The notes under the pieces: model-generated
The model's database searches: none
Seen by the model: the letters and a program-made list of their open reading frames with translations, nothing else
Told to the model about the DNA's origin: nothing
Part shown: in pieces, positions 53,212 through 64,000 of the stretch
Numbering within the stretch: the stretch's first letter is position 1
How the letters are laid out: every line of letters begins with the position of its first letter
Source: Bactericera cockerelli
Lineage: Eukaryota > Arthropoda > Insecta > Hemiptera > Triozidae
Length of the DNA: 64,000 bases
Assembly (NCBI GenBank): GCA_024516035.1
Contig: CM044959.1
Span: 20,108,525 to 20,172,524 of the forward strand
Direction: 5' to 3'
Program-made: the position numbers and the translations under genes

Positions 53212-53904
53212 TAAGTACCTACTTGAGTATTTGTTTCATTTGTGTTATGAAATTTTTAGTATTTTGATAATCAAACTCAAGGGTACCTACCTATCTGAAT
53301 TATTTCAAAATAAATCAATTATCTAATCTCCCTGACTCAAGTTCTGTCTAAGTAAACCAAGAAACTTTGGTATCATAGTAAACTTTTTCACAAAGGCAGG
53401 TACCTACCAAGAATTTGAATAAGCTGAAGGTTGGTATTCAAACATTTCAAACCCTGTTCAAGGCAAAAACGAAAATCATATTTTTATTGACCTAGGTATA
53501 GTTACCTACTTCGTTACCTACTAATGACTCTTATGACTTAGTTCAATAAAATAATAATTCATCTTCAAAGTGGACTAACTAGTTTTCTGCTGAAACAAAT
53601 GTGGACCAACTGGCGGACTATCTGATATTCCTCAAAAAGCAGAGCGATGTCTCATCTTTAACCGTTTATAACTTTAAATCAACAATAATAAATCCAAAGA
53701 AGTTTGTTTCAAAAAAATTTTGCATCTCTTTTCTTTCAAAAAAATCCAACTTTGTTATTTAGGGTAAATACAGCCTCCTGAGCAGCAACTCTTGAACTTT
53801 AACTCCATTTATCTCGAAACGCTTTTTTTGCAGATAGTCCACTCTGCCTCTTAGCCTCTCATTTAAGATGTTAATTTTGTCCAAAAGACACTTTTTAGAC
53901 TTAC

Positions 53905-53984
53905 TTGAACGTTGATTCTTTATAAAATAAAGCTGCAGTCTTTCTTTGAACGTGTTTTCATTGACATAGTACTCTACGCGGACC
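53905..53984 (-). CDS. Slo2: Slo2/KCNT K+ channel, conserved N-terminal exon
   Basis: First recognisable exon of a large-conductance potassium channel gated by cytoplasmic Na+ or Cl- (Slo2; Slack/KCNT in vertebrates), acting in the plasma membrane of excitable cells. It reads [20 protein letters not shown] and then IKNQRSS, the most conserved block before S1 in this family. A ttacag acceptor precedes the exon and a GTAAGT donor follows it. The 80 nt are one base finishing a codon, 26 codons, and one base (A) that joins GT of the next exon to make Ser. The true start codon must lie upstream (above 53984); I could not find that exon. A TIR element ends 44 bp beyond the donor. The family call rests on remembered conservation across insect and human proteins. 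Confidence 0.93.
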
Positions 53985-54170
53985 CTGTAACCCAAACAAA
54001 TAAGAAACACAACATTAGTATAAAATTATTAATATTGTACCAGTAAGACAGAAAAGAATTGAGAGATTATAAGTAAATTGGAAAAGTTAAGGGAAAGATG
54101 AAGATCGTTAGAAACTTCCCTATGACACACTATGTTATTATTATTATACAACGTCCGTGTGTACTGGGTC
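53985..54170. other. Upstream intron of the first visible Slo2 exon
   Basis: Nothing recognised apart from the acceptor at 53985-53990. Confidence 0.4.
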
Positions 54171-54171
54171 T

Positions 54172-54202
54172 GCGTGTTGTGCGTGTGTGCGTGCGTGTGT
54201 GC

Positions 54203-54282
<80 letters not shown>

Positions 54283-54288
54283 TGTGGC
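54172..54288. repeat. (GT)n microsatellite
   Basis: Nearly pure TG repeat with a few GC interruptions. Confidence 0.95.
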
Positions 54289-55708
54289 TTGCTACAGCCT
54301 GCTAATTCTATAGGAATTTCATTATAAGTAATCATACTATATGAATTCCAAAAATAAAAAGTGGACCTTTCATTTGAGCAAGTGACCACATAATAATAAG
54401 AAACTGCTTTGAGTAATATCCTCGTCTTGTGGTTATCTTCCACTTAAGATTATTCTAATTATTGTTGTCATGACATGGAAATTTGTAACCACTTTTTTTT
54501 TCCTAGGATAACATTTTATTATTACTATTTTTAATATATTATTATTACTTTTTTTCGTGCAAATATTTGCAAAGATATTTTTATAAATCCCAAGACAAAA
54601 ACATCTAGTGCTTCTTTTCTTGTTTTTTCTTCGAAAGTTCTTAAAAAAGTTTTCGACATGCCTACAAAGATTTGAAGAAAAACTTCTGTCGCGGCGTCGA
54701 AGGTATGTACTTATTTTTGTCGTGAAGATTTTTTTCTCTGTTTTATTGTAAGCGGTAAGAAAAGTTTGTTCCTTTGGAAACCCAAAACAATATCTTGGGT
54801 TAGGCACCTCAAGGTATATTCTATCATACGTATAAGAGTGTCTTGTCTAAATACATGTGTAGATGCTCTTATCATTCAGACAGGCCCTGAATTTTACAAT
54901 TCAATTATAGAAAAAAACTCTTTCAATGTAAAATTTTGAAGGGGGGGAAAAAAAATAAAAAAAATAAGAAAAATAATATAGCAAAGTACGAGAAGTGAGT
55001 AGCTTCAAAAAATTCAATTTTTATACATTTTACCATCTCTCGTTTTTACATCTATGAGAAACGAAATGAAAATTTGAAATAGCACAAATTCTCAAAATGC
55101 ATTTTGTTCATGTATTTTTCTTAAGCAGTTTCTGTTGCTATCTCAAGTAACAAGTGCTTGAAATTCAATCAGTGGAAGTATGAGAAAAACCCTACCATAG
55201 GAAGTATGATTTTATACAAAAAAATATAAAAAAAATAGAATACCGACATATTTATAATGATATTTTGATTCATTTCTGAGATCTCAGCATAGGATTCATA
55301 GGTATGGGGGTAGTATTATACGTAGAAATTTAGTGTGAGAGAGAATGAGAGAGATGGTAAAACAATAGAAAGAAAGAGGGAGAGAGAGAGAGAGAGACCG
55401 AGAGTTTGTGTGTGTGTGTGTGTGAGAGAGAGTTAATCCCGTTTAGAAACAATACACAAAGAGAAGTGAAAAGAGAAAATCCTGCAGCTGTCAGGTTTAA
55501 CCAATACTCCTGTGGGATTATTTTGTATATCTCCAGATTCTCCAGGGATTTGTAATAAGAAGACTGTCACTTGTCGCTCAAAGTAGAAAGAATATCTCAG
55601 CTACAATGATCACCTGAACATCTAGTAATACATTTTCTCACTTTTCTGTTGATACTGATCACAGATATCAGAATATTTTTCTGTCAATACACTATCTTTT
55701 CTTTGTGA
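54289..55708. other. Intron DNA with GA/GT microsatellite
   Basis: 55335-55435 holds (AG)n and (TG)n runs. The open frame at 54433-54807 (minus) has no recognised domain. No Slo2 exon was found here. Confidence 0.4.
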
Positions 55709-56145
55709 ACTTTTTTTTCCGATTTATCGGCGCTTTAACAAGGCGATAAGCCTGTCGGATCCTCGAGTTTATAATTTGGAGAATATGTTGATGGCTTTGA
55801 GGAATGTTATAAGAGAGTCATTTCCCAACTGGTCATCTAGCAAGGAGGGTGTAGAGGGGAGAGAGACTCGATGGTGCTGAAGGTCCGGACAAGTCATAAT
55901 GTGTGAGACGGATAGGGTGTCACCACAGTGGCAAGAAGGTGTGGGCGACCTGGTAAATAGGTAACTGTGTGTACACCTATTTGTGAACATTGTCTCTGAC
56001 TCAAACCCCAAACTCCTGAAAGATACTGAAGTAAAATAAAAGTCCAGAATAAGACACACATTTGCAGGTTTCTCTAGATCTAGATGCACAACAAGACGGG
56101 ATACTCCAAAGCAACACCAAATACGAACAAGAATCTTGCCGTCTA
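55709..56145 (-). mobile_element. I-like non-LTR retrotransposon 3' fragment
   Basis: A minus-strand coding remnant (56089-55769), then a short 3' part TCCGACAGGCTTATCGCCTT, GTTAAAGCGCCGATAAATCG, then A(8) at the end. Only the final part of the element is present; the 5' limit is approximate. Confidence 0.7.
55769..56089 (-). pseudogene. I-like ORF2 extreme C-terminus
   Basis: 106 codons reading RCTHSYLFTRSPTPSCHCGD then TLSVSHIMTCPDLQHHR, then LITFLKAINIFSKL. The pattern 'THSxLLxRxPxPxCxCGxxLTVxHILxxCP...FLKxINLFxKI' closes the ORF2 of I-type and related elements, downstream of RNase H. No reverse transcriptase sequence remains upstream. Confidence 0.75.
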
Positions 56146-56689
56146 CGAAAGTGGAGCAAATAATGGTATCAAAAAATGTTTCAGTATAATTGAGATGATT
56201 GTTAAACTTGGTCTAGGGTAAGTAGGTAACTATTAATTAGTAATAGAGATTGGAAATATTTATAAAATAAAATGCAAATTTGTTCCTGTAGGTATATTCA
56301 ATTTCTTTATTCAATGGTCATTGGATATCATTATGATTCATTGTACAAAAAAAAAAAAAAAAAAAAAAAAAATGCTAATATCTAAAATATTCATAAAAAA
56401 GCTTTAGCCCGGACTCATCCATTAAACTAATTTACATTTTGAGCTATGTCTTCATAATTCTTTCAGTAAACTTTCTCTCTTTATCTTCTTTTTTTTCTCT
56501 CCTACGTCTTTTCTCTTGCAATTCTTTTCCTTGATTTTTTTATTTATCTAGAACCCCCATTTTTTTCACCAGCACCCTCAGAAGAGTGTGCGTACGAAGT
56601 GGGGCAACCTTGTAACGAGATTAGTAAGGCATGAAGTAATGCTGGAACGGGGTAGTGGAGAAGTAGGTTGAGAGGGGAGTTAACTATCC
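56146..56689. other. Intron DNA with A tract
   Basis: A run of about 28 A at 56345-56372, and pyrimidine-rich DNA at 56465-56540. No gene recognised. Confidence 0.45.
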
Positions 56690-57232
56690 ATGAAAAATGA
56701 GGCAATTTATTCAGTTGAATCAGTTGAGACAGAGAGAAGAGGTATGGAGAGGAGAGGAAATATTGAACAGAAATTGCGAGGGAAAAAGGCAGAAGAAAGA
56801 AGTGTATAGAGAGAGAAAGAGAATTGTAGAACTGAAGAATAAGAGAGAGAGTAAAATTGTAGGATGGAAGAATAAGAGAAAGAATTGTAGGATGGTAGAA
56901 AAAAGAGAAAATTGTAGGATGGTAGAATAAGAGAGAGACTTTAAGGATGGAAGAAAATAGAGAGAATTGAGGATAGAAGTATAGGAGAAAGAATCATAGG
57001 ATGGCAGAATAAGAGGGAGAATTTTAGGATGGAAGGAAAATAGAGAGAATTGTAGAATGGAAGTATAGAAGAGAGAATTGTAGGATGGAATAATAAGAGA
57101 GAGAATTTTAGGATGGAAGGAAAATAGAGAGAATTGTAGAATGGAAGAATAGGAAATAGAATTGTAGGATAGAACAATAAGAGAGGAAACTGTGGGACTG
57201 AAGAAAAATAGAGAGAATATTGAAGATTTTTG
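56690..57232. repeat. Degenerate minisatellite, unit about 26-31 bp
   Basis: GAGAGAATTGTAGGATGGAA followed by GAATAA- or GAAAAT-type endings, repeated roughly 15 times with length variation. Open frames on both strands are by-products. Confidence 0.88.
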
Positions 57233-58020
57233 ATTAAGTAAATAGAGAGATCTGGGAGATGTACATTTTTCCTATTTACTTTGCCAAAAATACATATTTT
57301 TGAAAGTTTCAAACATCAAAATGCACGTCACTTTGGTCTATTTAGTTTTTATCTCATTTGGAAAACAATAAGAAAATTACATCATACAAATGGTGGTCCT
57401 TCCGACAGTAATCTTAGCACAGCTTTTATACTCTTGAAATCATCGAAACAACAGGTTTAGTTTATTTACCATTTTTTTTTTTAAACTGATGGTAAAGGGT
57501 TGATTATAAACATTATCTTTCGTTTTGATAGATTTACTTATGCAATTTGCATAGACGCCATCAGTTTTCCAAGCAAAGTGTGAAAAGTTCCATTGCACTT
57601 TTCCATGAATTGTTAACAACAAACCACTTTTCAGAAGCTCTTTTCCACCAATCGTTAATAACACCTTTTAACTCTTCGCTATTTTTGAGTGGTTCTATCA
57701 GCAAGAAAAAACTTAAAAAATTCCATAATGAAGAAAAAATTAATTTCCACCCACCCCTCATTGGGCGTCATAATTTCATGGCCCAATTCACTCGAATTTA
57801 AATTTAACACCTGAGAACCCTGTTACCCTCCCCTCTTCCTCTGGATCATCCCCACACCTCTTATCTTGCTGCTGCCAATAACCTGCTCCAATACAATAAC
57901 AGCACCTCTTCAAGCCTTTTTGAACATTAAACAGCTTGTTTGACGAAGTAAAACTTGAAATATCGAACCTTATAATGTACAAAAATAATTTTTAAATAGA
58001 TGGGTTTATTTACCGAACAT
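57233..58020. other. Intron DNA without recognised feature
   Basis: Three short overlapping frames without motifs. Nothing recognised. Confidence 0.4.
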
Positions 58021-58029
58021 AGTGAGGTA

Positions 58030-58470
58030 CTGTTTTAAATTGCATACTGGACGATTTGGCTTTCGTGTGTCTGTCTGTCTGTTCCGCGATAACTCTCGAA
58101 CGGATTCTTGAAAATAGATTAAATTACTTGTTCATTGGGGTCCTAGTATTTACCTATAGTTTTTGGGCCAAATAAGGCCAATCGGAGAGCCTAATGGGGG
58201 CCGTTTTGGTAAAAATTAAAAACGATTTTTCTATTTTTATTGAATAAAGCAAGGCTCTTGAAATTTTGTAGAGTCATTTAGAAAATATATTTGAATTCAG
58301 TAATAAATTTGGTGATCGTGAAAGCTAAGGGGGCCACACTGTGGTAAAAAATCGAAAAAAAGCCGGTTGATATAGTTTAATTAAAACCTATCGTGTGGGG
58401 TATTGAATGAAAGGTCTCAATGTCCTCATGCTTGATTGAAAATTTATAATGCGACAGTTGAACCTGTGTG
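58030..58470. repeat. Probable dispersed repeat with GTCTGTCTGTCTGTTCCGCG block
   Basis: GTGTGTCTGTCTGTCTGTTC then CGCGATAACTCTCGAACGGA, TTGGGGTCCTAG and AATGGGGGCCGTTTTGG resemble in layout, but not in sequence identity, the copies at 51711 and 61143. Only one copy in the window, so the boundaries are unknown. Confidence 0.4.
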
Positions 58471-58599
58471 AGGTTTACAGTTCACAGAACCACTTGTAAT
58501 GTTATAGACAGTTTAGTTATTTCGTTATCCTTACTATTAAAATTTACCTTTAAAATTCGTAGTACCTAACTAACTACTGATGATGAAACAGTGTCAAAT

Positions 58600-58860
58600 A
58601 TTATGCATTTTTGGAAATGAAGAATGTGTAAATAAAGTGAATAGGTATTGGAGAAGGAGAAGGAGTAGCTGAATAGTAAGTGTAAAGGTAAGGGAAGGTA
58701 TTATTGGAGCAGGCGAGGAATGAAAGAGATAGCGAAAATAGGAGAGAGAGGCAAAAGTAGAAGAGAGATACCAGGCATAAGAATAAAATTAAGAGAGTAG
58801 GAGAAGATAATACCAGGAGAGAAAGGGGAAGGCTGAAGAATAAAGGCTTGATGCAACAGG
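58600..58860. repeat. GA-rich tract
   Basis: Purine-rich irregular tract (GGAGAAGGAGAAGGAG, GAAGAGAGATACCAGG). Open frame on the minus strand is a composition artefact. Confidence 0.6.
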
Positions 58861-60826
58861 TGTGCATATTAATACTCGCGCATTTTATACAGATGCGACC
58901 TTTACCTAGCTAAATGGTAATTAAAATAAATTTATATAAAGTATAATACAACATAATATAATATAATTATGTAGTATACATTACAATGTACATGCTTCTA
59001 GACTAAGGAATTCTTGCCCAATCAAGTTAAACGGAACATAATAATTATGTAGATAGTATTTTTATTCTACAAGAATAAAATACCAACCTCCATCAGAAGA
59101 AAGGTTTTCCGCTTCAAAGGCTTCAGGCTTTGGCTCTTAGAAAAAATGCTAATCTGGTCATCAAGAGAATCTTTTGAGCACAATTAAATTTTATTTTCTT
59201 TTGTATATTTGATATCATATCACAGTGCATCATAAAGTTTACTACAATTATAATAAAGACAAGATTAATATAGATAGAACCCAGGATCTTGCATCTTTGT
59301 GTTCTAGATTGATCCTTTAATTAATAAAAATAATAATAATAACATATTACGTGCAAAAAATAATTAATAAACATAAGTAATTATATTACCTATATGTACG
59401 AGTATACATAATTATTTATGAAAATGAAAAGTAAGCACGTGTAAGTAAGCATTTAATTTATCAAATTAAGTAATGTCAAGGTGGATACGAATTCTTTGTG
59501 GTGGAACACAAGACTAGGTGTGGATAGCGCAGTATTAGCTACTAAAAAGCTCCCTTATAATATTGTCTAGAGGGAATGTCATGTATGTAAAAATAAATAA
59601 ATCCACATCTGTTTGCAGATCAGTAGACTGAAATGTATAAATCCATCTTAATTGCTACACTCCGGGCCGACAGAACAACACTTGACACTTTCAACACCCT
59701 CAAAATCTGAGAAGCAATACTGAAAGTGATTGATTTCAAAGAGGACCAACAATTCATCATGAAATTGATGGAACATAACCATGAAAGTGATGACATAATC
59801 GTGAAATTGATGTAACGGGATTCACTAAAACTTTATACTTAGAGCACTCTTCACTGAAAGGACGAAAACGTTATTAAAAGTTTCAATTTAACTTTCTTTT
59901 TGTGACAAGCTTGAAAAAAAAAAAAAAAAAAAACTGGGAACTTTTTTCTGTAGTACTTAGAGGAGACAGAATGTGTAAACCTCATATCAGGAGGAACAAA
60001 TTGGTCTTGACATAACAGGCTAATTTGATTTATTTTATACTTGGAAAAGTATGCGCAGGCTGTCAGAACGGGCGTTTGTGAATCTGCCAAGTTGGTAAAA
60101 AAAGTTCAAACACGATTGTCCAACTTACAACTCGCTCGGGACTGTTATGAAGCTATACAGTTCTGAAAATCTGAGAAATTCGTGGTATTCGTATACATAT
60201 AAGCACTCTAGTTTCTCGAAGGCCTTCTCCGCGAAACGACCGTTTTGCTTAACGCTTTTCTATTCGTATATATGTTTTTACACTACCACCACTGGTGCGT
60301 AAGGGTATAAATCCTTAGAGATGACTACCTTCAAAATAATACAAGTTTACATAAAATGTAAAGAAAAAAATTCTGAAAGTATATTTATGTAACACACACA
60401 AGCCTTTGGATTGTAAGCTAATACCCCATCGGGGTAGATTATGTACAATATATACCTACATACGTACCTAATACGTATTGACATACTTTTCGCGCATCGA
60501 GCAGCAACGATATGATAATGCAGTGATGATTAATTGATGACGTTATCAGTCTTTTCAAAATAAAATAACCCAGTCAGCATTTTCATGTTTATTTTACATA
60601 AATTTATAATAAATAATGATATCATACATAAATACCTAACATAATATTCGTTAAAATTATAATAATTAGGCACATAATATGTACGTCATGAATATAAATA
60701 CATTTACATTCATAATACCTAATCATGATTAACAGAACTCCGAAACGACTGAACCATAAATGACTTGACATTTGGTAAAAAGCTTCCATTTCTCATAATA
60801 TATAATTATTTAAAAAAAAATGCCGG

Positions 60827-60865
<39 letters not shown>

Positions 60866-61017
60866 CCAGCGACGTGCAAAAATCTTACTGTCCGGAAAAT
60901 GGCGGGTCTCAGCTTGTAAATTATAATAAAGTTGTTTTTGTTGTTGTAACCAGCTTACCAAGCTAGAAAAAAAAATCGCGATTTTTTTGATCGAGAAATT
61001 AATTACCAAAAAAAAAT
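58861..61017. other. Upstream region with A tracts and no recognised gene
   Basis: A tracts at about 59911-59932 and 60830-60862. I searched by eye for an upstream Slo2 exon on the minus strand and found none I could defend. Confidence 0.4.
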
Positions 61018-61142
61018 CTGGTGTGACACCACACGATTTTCCTTATCACCGCCACTAGTGACTCAACGGTAACTGTTCGCTAAAAATCAATGGTAAATAA
61101 ATTTGTAATCAGCCCCCATCTACAGTAAAAAATAATAAAAAA
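61018..61142 (-). repeat. Partial copy of the ACTTTCCTTATC family
   Basis: AATCTGGTGTGACACCACAC, then GATTTTCCTTATCACCGCCA, CTAGTGACTCAACGGTAACT and CAGCCCCCATCTACAGT parallel the start of the next copy (61139-61310). It is therefore a truncated copy lying head-to-tail with the full one. Confidence 0.7.
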
Positions 61143-61795
61143 TCTGGTGTAAACATCACACGACTTTCCTTATCTCCCAAAAAGGAGTCGAATTCCACCA
61201 CTGGTGACTGAACGGTAACAGATAACTAAAAATCAATGCCAAATTCGTGATCAGCACTTCAAAATCATTTAATTTGATATGTCACAACCCCCATCTAGGA
61301 TGAATAATAAAAAAGTTAGTCCAATCGGGTCCCCCTACAATACCGGTAAATTGGGGCCGGTTTCCAAAAAGTTAAAGATATCAAAAAAATGATCAGAGTG
61401 AACCCCTATTATTTTTTTAATCTGAGAAAATGTTGTTCTCGAACTTTTTTTGTATCTTTAACCAATTCAAAGAAGCGGTGCTTGCGGCCAATATTTGCGG
61501 CCCTGCGGCCGCAGAATGCGGCCGATTTCAACCAACAGTTTCATGGTTCGTCTGGTGTATAAAATTAATTACCATACCAAATTTCAAGTCTCTAGCTCTT
61601 ACCGTTCTTGAGATATCCTGTTCACAGACACACAGACACACAGACACACACACAGACAGACGCACGGACCAATGGCTGAAAACCACTTTTTTGGTATCCT
61701 GAGGCTATGATTCGTCCAGAAATGTGAAAAGCTGGGTAGGTCAAATTTTCGACGAATACAATACTTTCCTTACTATAGGATAAGGAAAGTAAAAA
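61143..61795 (-). mobile_element. MITE-like repeat with ACTTTCCTTATC termini, copy 2
   Basis: Inverted relative to 51711-52354 and colinear with it: CACACGACTTTCCTTATC at one end, GGCGGCCGCAGAATGCGGCC-like block, GAGATATCCTGTTCACAG then a CACAGACACA tract, and AATACTTTCCTTACTATAGG then ATAAGGAAAGT at the other end. Confidence 0.8.
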
Positions 61796-61799
61796 AGTT

Positions 61800-62300
61800 G
61801 GTCTAAGCGGGACCTTCGAAAATATTAGTAAAATGGGGCCGGGTTCCAAAAAGTACAATTTATCATAAAAAATGATCTGAGTAAACCCTATTATTTTTTC
61901 ATTCTATGAAAATAATGTTCTCCATGTTTTTTGTATCTTTTTTTTTTTTTTTTTTTTTTTTTTTAGTTATCATATTTGTGTTAATCACTTTCGTGATATC
62001 ACAATTACTCAAACTCGCTTTACAAATTCTACGCTGAAACCGGGACTTGAACCACCGACCTCCAGGTTACAAGTCCGCCGCCTTATCGATCAAGCCACTG
62101 AGGTCGGTAATGTTTTTTGTATCTTTAACCAATTTAAAGAAGCGGCCCTTGTGGCTGATTTTTGGGGCCCTGCTGCCGATTTCAACCAAAAGTTTCGTGG
62201 TTCCTGTGGTATATAAAATAAACTTCCTTCTCCAAACAACTTATGTGGAAAAGTTGGCAAGTTTTGAATCACATGTTTCTATGTGCGATCAATATACAAT
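61800..62300 (-). repeat. Diverged third copy of the same family, split by a SINE
   Basis: GTAAAATGGGGCCGGGTTCC, TGATCTGAGTAAACCC and then, after the SINE, TTTGTATCTTTAACCAATTT, AAAGAAGCGG and TTCAACCAAAAGTTTCGTGG follow the order of 61350-61560. Confidence 0.7.
61940..62109 (-). mobile_element. tRNA-derived SINE with 16-bp target duplication
   Basis: Flanked by identical ATGTTTTTTGTATCTT at 61924-61939 and 62110-62125. The minus-strand head ACCTCAGTGGCTTGATCGAT, AAGGCGGCGGACTTGTAACC then GGAGGTCGGTGGTTCAAGTC has an A box and a B box. The T run at the left edge is its A tail on the minus strand. A head of the same family is at 37347-37404. Confidence 0.88.
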
Positions 62301-62909
62301 GTCATATACATGACAATATACAATGTCATAAATACAATTTGTATTATAACACTTTTGTACATCCTGGTAGGCATTTTATTTATTCTTCTCTACTTTAACT
62401 TCCCCAAATACATCTTAATAATTAGAGCCGAATTATAAAAAAGGATAAAATATCTAACATTTGTTAATCCAAGCGACTATCACTTAACAGCTGATATAAA
62501 TGCGCTGTGATTGATTGAAATTTCCACTAGAGAGCGTGTTAAGGGCAAAACAGAATTATGTAAGTTCATCCTGTTTTGCGATTACATTAATCTAATCCTA
62601 TTTCATAATTCGCCCCTAAGTGTCCTTATAACCGCTGCTCTACCCTCTCTGTCTCTCCTCAATGTGCGGTGCTGTTTTAGTATTTTCGGATTTTATTTTC
62701 AGTCAATGGGGTACAAATCTTTCTGTTTTATTATTTCGTTCAGGTTTCTTTTTATATCCATCTCTCCTCATTCGCTTTCTATTGCTTCGTACTCCATACT
62801 AACACTCCGTGTAACGACTGTTTCGTTTTTATCTCCCTCCAACTTCAATTGCTCTCTAAAGAGCTTTAAGTGAATTATATCTTGAAAATTATTTCTAAAT
62901 TATAAAAAG
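62301..62909. other. DNA without recognised feature
   Basis: The open frame at 62511-62873 is pyrimidine-rich and shows no domain. Confidence 0.4.
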
Positions 62910-63265
62910 TCTGGCTGGGGGACTATAAACAGGTAGTAGACCAGCAGTCTGGCTTGGAGACTCTAAATAGGGAATAGACTAGCAGTTTGGCTGGGGGACT
63001 CTAAACAGGAAGTAGACCAGCAGTCTGGCTGGGGGACTCTAAACAGGTAGTAGACCAGCAGTCTGGCTGGGAGACTCTAAATAGGGAATAGACTAGCAGT
63101 CTGGCTGGGGGACTCTAAACAGGGAGCAGACTAGCATTGCCTTGGTTCTGGGGGCACTTGTCAATTATTAGCCTCCGTGTAAAGACAGTGGTAGAAGTGC
63201 TGAGTCATTCCTTCACTGTCACTGTCTGGCTACCATCGTTCACGATGACGCCACCCTATGATGAC
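62910..63265 (-). repeat. GTCATCATAGGGTGGCGTCA repeat family with 38-bp minisatellite
   Basis: Six tandem units of 37-38 bp (starts at 62910, 62948, 62986, 63023, 63061 and 63099) reading GTCTGGCTGGGGGACTCTAA then ACAGGTAGTAGACCAGCA. They are followed by the family core in reverse order (CCTTGGTTCTGGGGGCAC, TTGTCAATTATTAGCCTCC, TCTGGCTACCATCGTTCACG, ATGACGCCACCCTATGATGA). Confidence 0.88.
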
Positions 63266-64000
63266 ATCTGAAAGAGAAAGAAAGACATGTATGCCATGGA
63301 TGTAAGAGAGAATATTGCTAAGAAAGAGAGAAATAGAAAGTTTTAAGAGATAGAGAGAGGCAGTGAGAGTAAAACATAGATGTTTTAGGGTGTCCATAAG
63401 AAGCAGAAAATGTGTGAGGAAAAAGTCATAAATAATTATGTAGAACATAAAATTGTGAAGTATTTTTGCAGGATTATGATGATCATAAAAAAGAATAAAT
63501 AATACAGTTTGAAGAGGAAAAGATATCAATAGATAATCAGGAAATATAAGAAAAAGATTATAAAAGTAATGAGAAATTTGCGAGATAGGCTAGAGGGAAA
63601 CACAAGCAGAAATGCTCAAAACCGTAGAAAGATAAGGACGAGTTAGATAAAAATGTTTTCATGATATATCTGAGGCTAACCAACATCGGGGATTGTGATT
63701 ACTGTGATAGGTTACCGAAAACCCTTAAGCGATTACATTTATATATTTTTTACTAAAACTATAGATAGATGTTTTAAACTAAGTATATATAACTTCCAAG
63801 AAACTCAATGGGTCTTTAAAAATCTAAAAAAAGGTATGTAAAGAATTAAGTTAATTAGTTAAAACTTAAAGTTTTATGAAATTGAAACGAAAAATGACAC
63901 TGAAATGTTCTGAAGAAAAAGAAATAGCAAGTAAAATACATTAACTCACTTTATAATTACACAGACTAAGCAGAACAAATCTAAGATAAAAGAACATAGT
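63266..64000. other. DNA without recognised feature
   Basis: AT- and purine-rich; nothing recognised. Confidence 0.4.

Larger units (their letters stand above)
51621..53861. mobile_element. TIR element with subterminal AGTGGACTA repeats
   Basis: TGAGAGGCTAAGAGGCAGA at 51621-51639 is an exact inverted repeat of 53843-53861, so the ends are 2241 bp apart. The string GTGGACTA or GTGGACCA follows both ends (with variation) and recurs about a dozen times inside, mostly at 52470-52760 and 53570-53650. Such arrays of short motifs near termini are typical transposase-binding regions in several DNA-transposon superfamilies. No transposase was recognised, and no matching target duplication was evident. 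Another MITE (51711-52354) is nested within. Confidence 0.75.

Noticed and set aside
54010..64000. Search for the first exon or promoter of Slo2
   Set aside because: No minus-strand block with a convincing start codon, Slo2-like residues and a donor of the right phase was found; any choice would be a guess.

Overview
The window looks like intronic DNA from a repeat-rich, AT-rich insect genome. The insect call rests on the spliced exons of a Slo2-type potassium channel that matches the arthropod form of the family, and on the mobile elements (BEL/Pao, R2-like, RTE-like, I-like and esterase-ORF1 non-LTR elements, 5S- and tRNA-derived SINEs, TTAA-flanked MITEs). The order cannot be fixed by reading alone; a hemipteran is a guess. 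No bacterial operon, CRISPR array or rDNA was seen.

Host gene: eight minus-strand exons of a Slo2/KCNT sodium- or chloride-gated K+ channel lie at 53905-53984, 34900-34999, 26309-26507, 25075-25149, 13913-13996, 13110-13204, 6505-6688 and 2512-2676. Every junction has AG/GT signals and every phase agrees. They encode about 327 residues, from the conserved N-terminal block through S1-S6 and the TVGYGD filter into the first RCK domain. The start of the gene lies above 53984 and was not found. The rest of the cytoplasmic domain lies below 2512 and is probably outside the window.

Mobile DNA, left to right: the 3' end of a non-LTR element (1-592); SINE (1446-1700); RTE-like 3' fragment with a 12-bp target duplication (2716-3288); TTAA-flanked palindromic MITE (3323-3601) touching a 5S-rRNA-derived SINE (3606-3793); more SINEs and GA-rich tracts; a 30-bp minisatellite (14343-14640); a CA-rich tract; a 185-bp tandem repeat; a 2.2-kb fold-back element with two outward-facing transposase C-termini (16275-18503); and an intact 1074-codon R2-like retrotransposon ORF (18721-21945). 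A nested pair follows: a non-LTR element (about 26572-34400) split at its reverse transcriptase motif A by a 5.66-kb BEL/Pao element with seemingly identical 1401-bp LTRs. That BEL/Pao element has lost reverse transcriptase, RNase H and integrase.

Further right are a TA-flanked 0.87-kb palindrome (37905-38772), another MITE (40749-40991), a 5S SINE (42690-42873), a minus-strand non-LTR element with an SGNH/GDSL-esterase ORF1 but no endonuclease (about 43907-48140), two more MITEs, and a 2.24-kb TIR element full of AGTGGACTA-like repeats (51621-53861) containing a smaller MITE. The right end holds an I-like 3' fragment, minisatellites, a second copy of that smaller MITE with a SINE beside it, and a repeat carrying a 38-bp minisatellite (62910-63265). 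Several insertions stop only 39-65 bp from Slo2 exons without damaging the splice sites.
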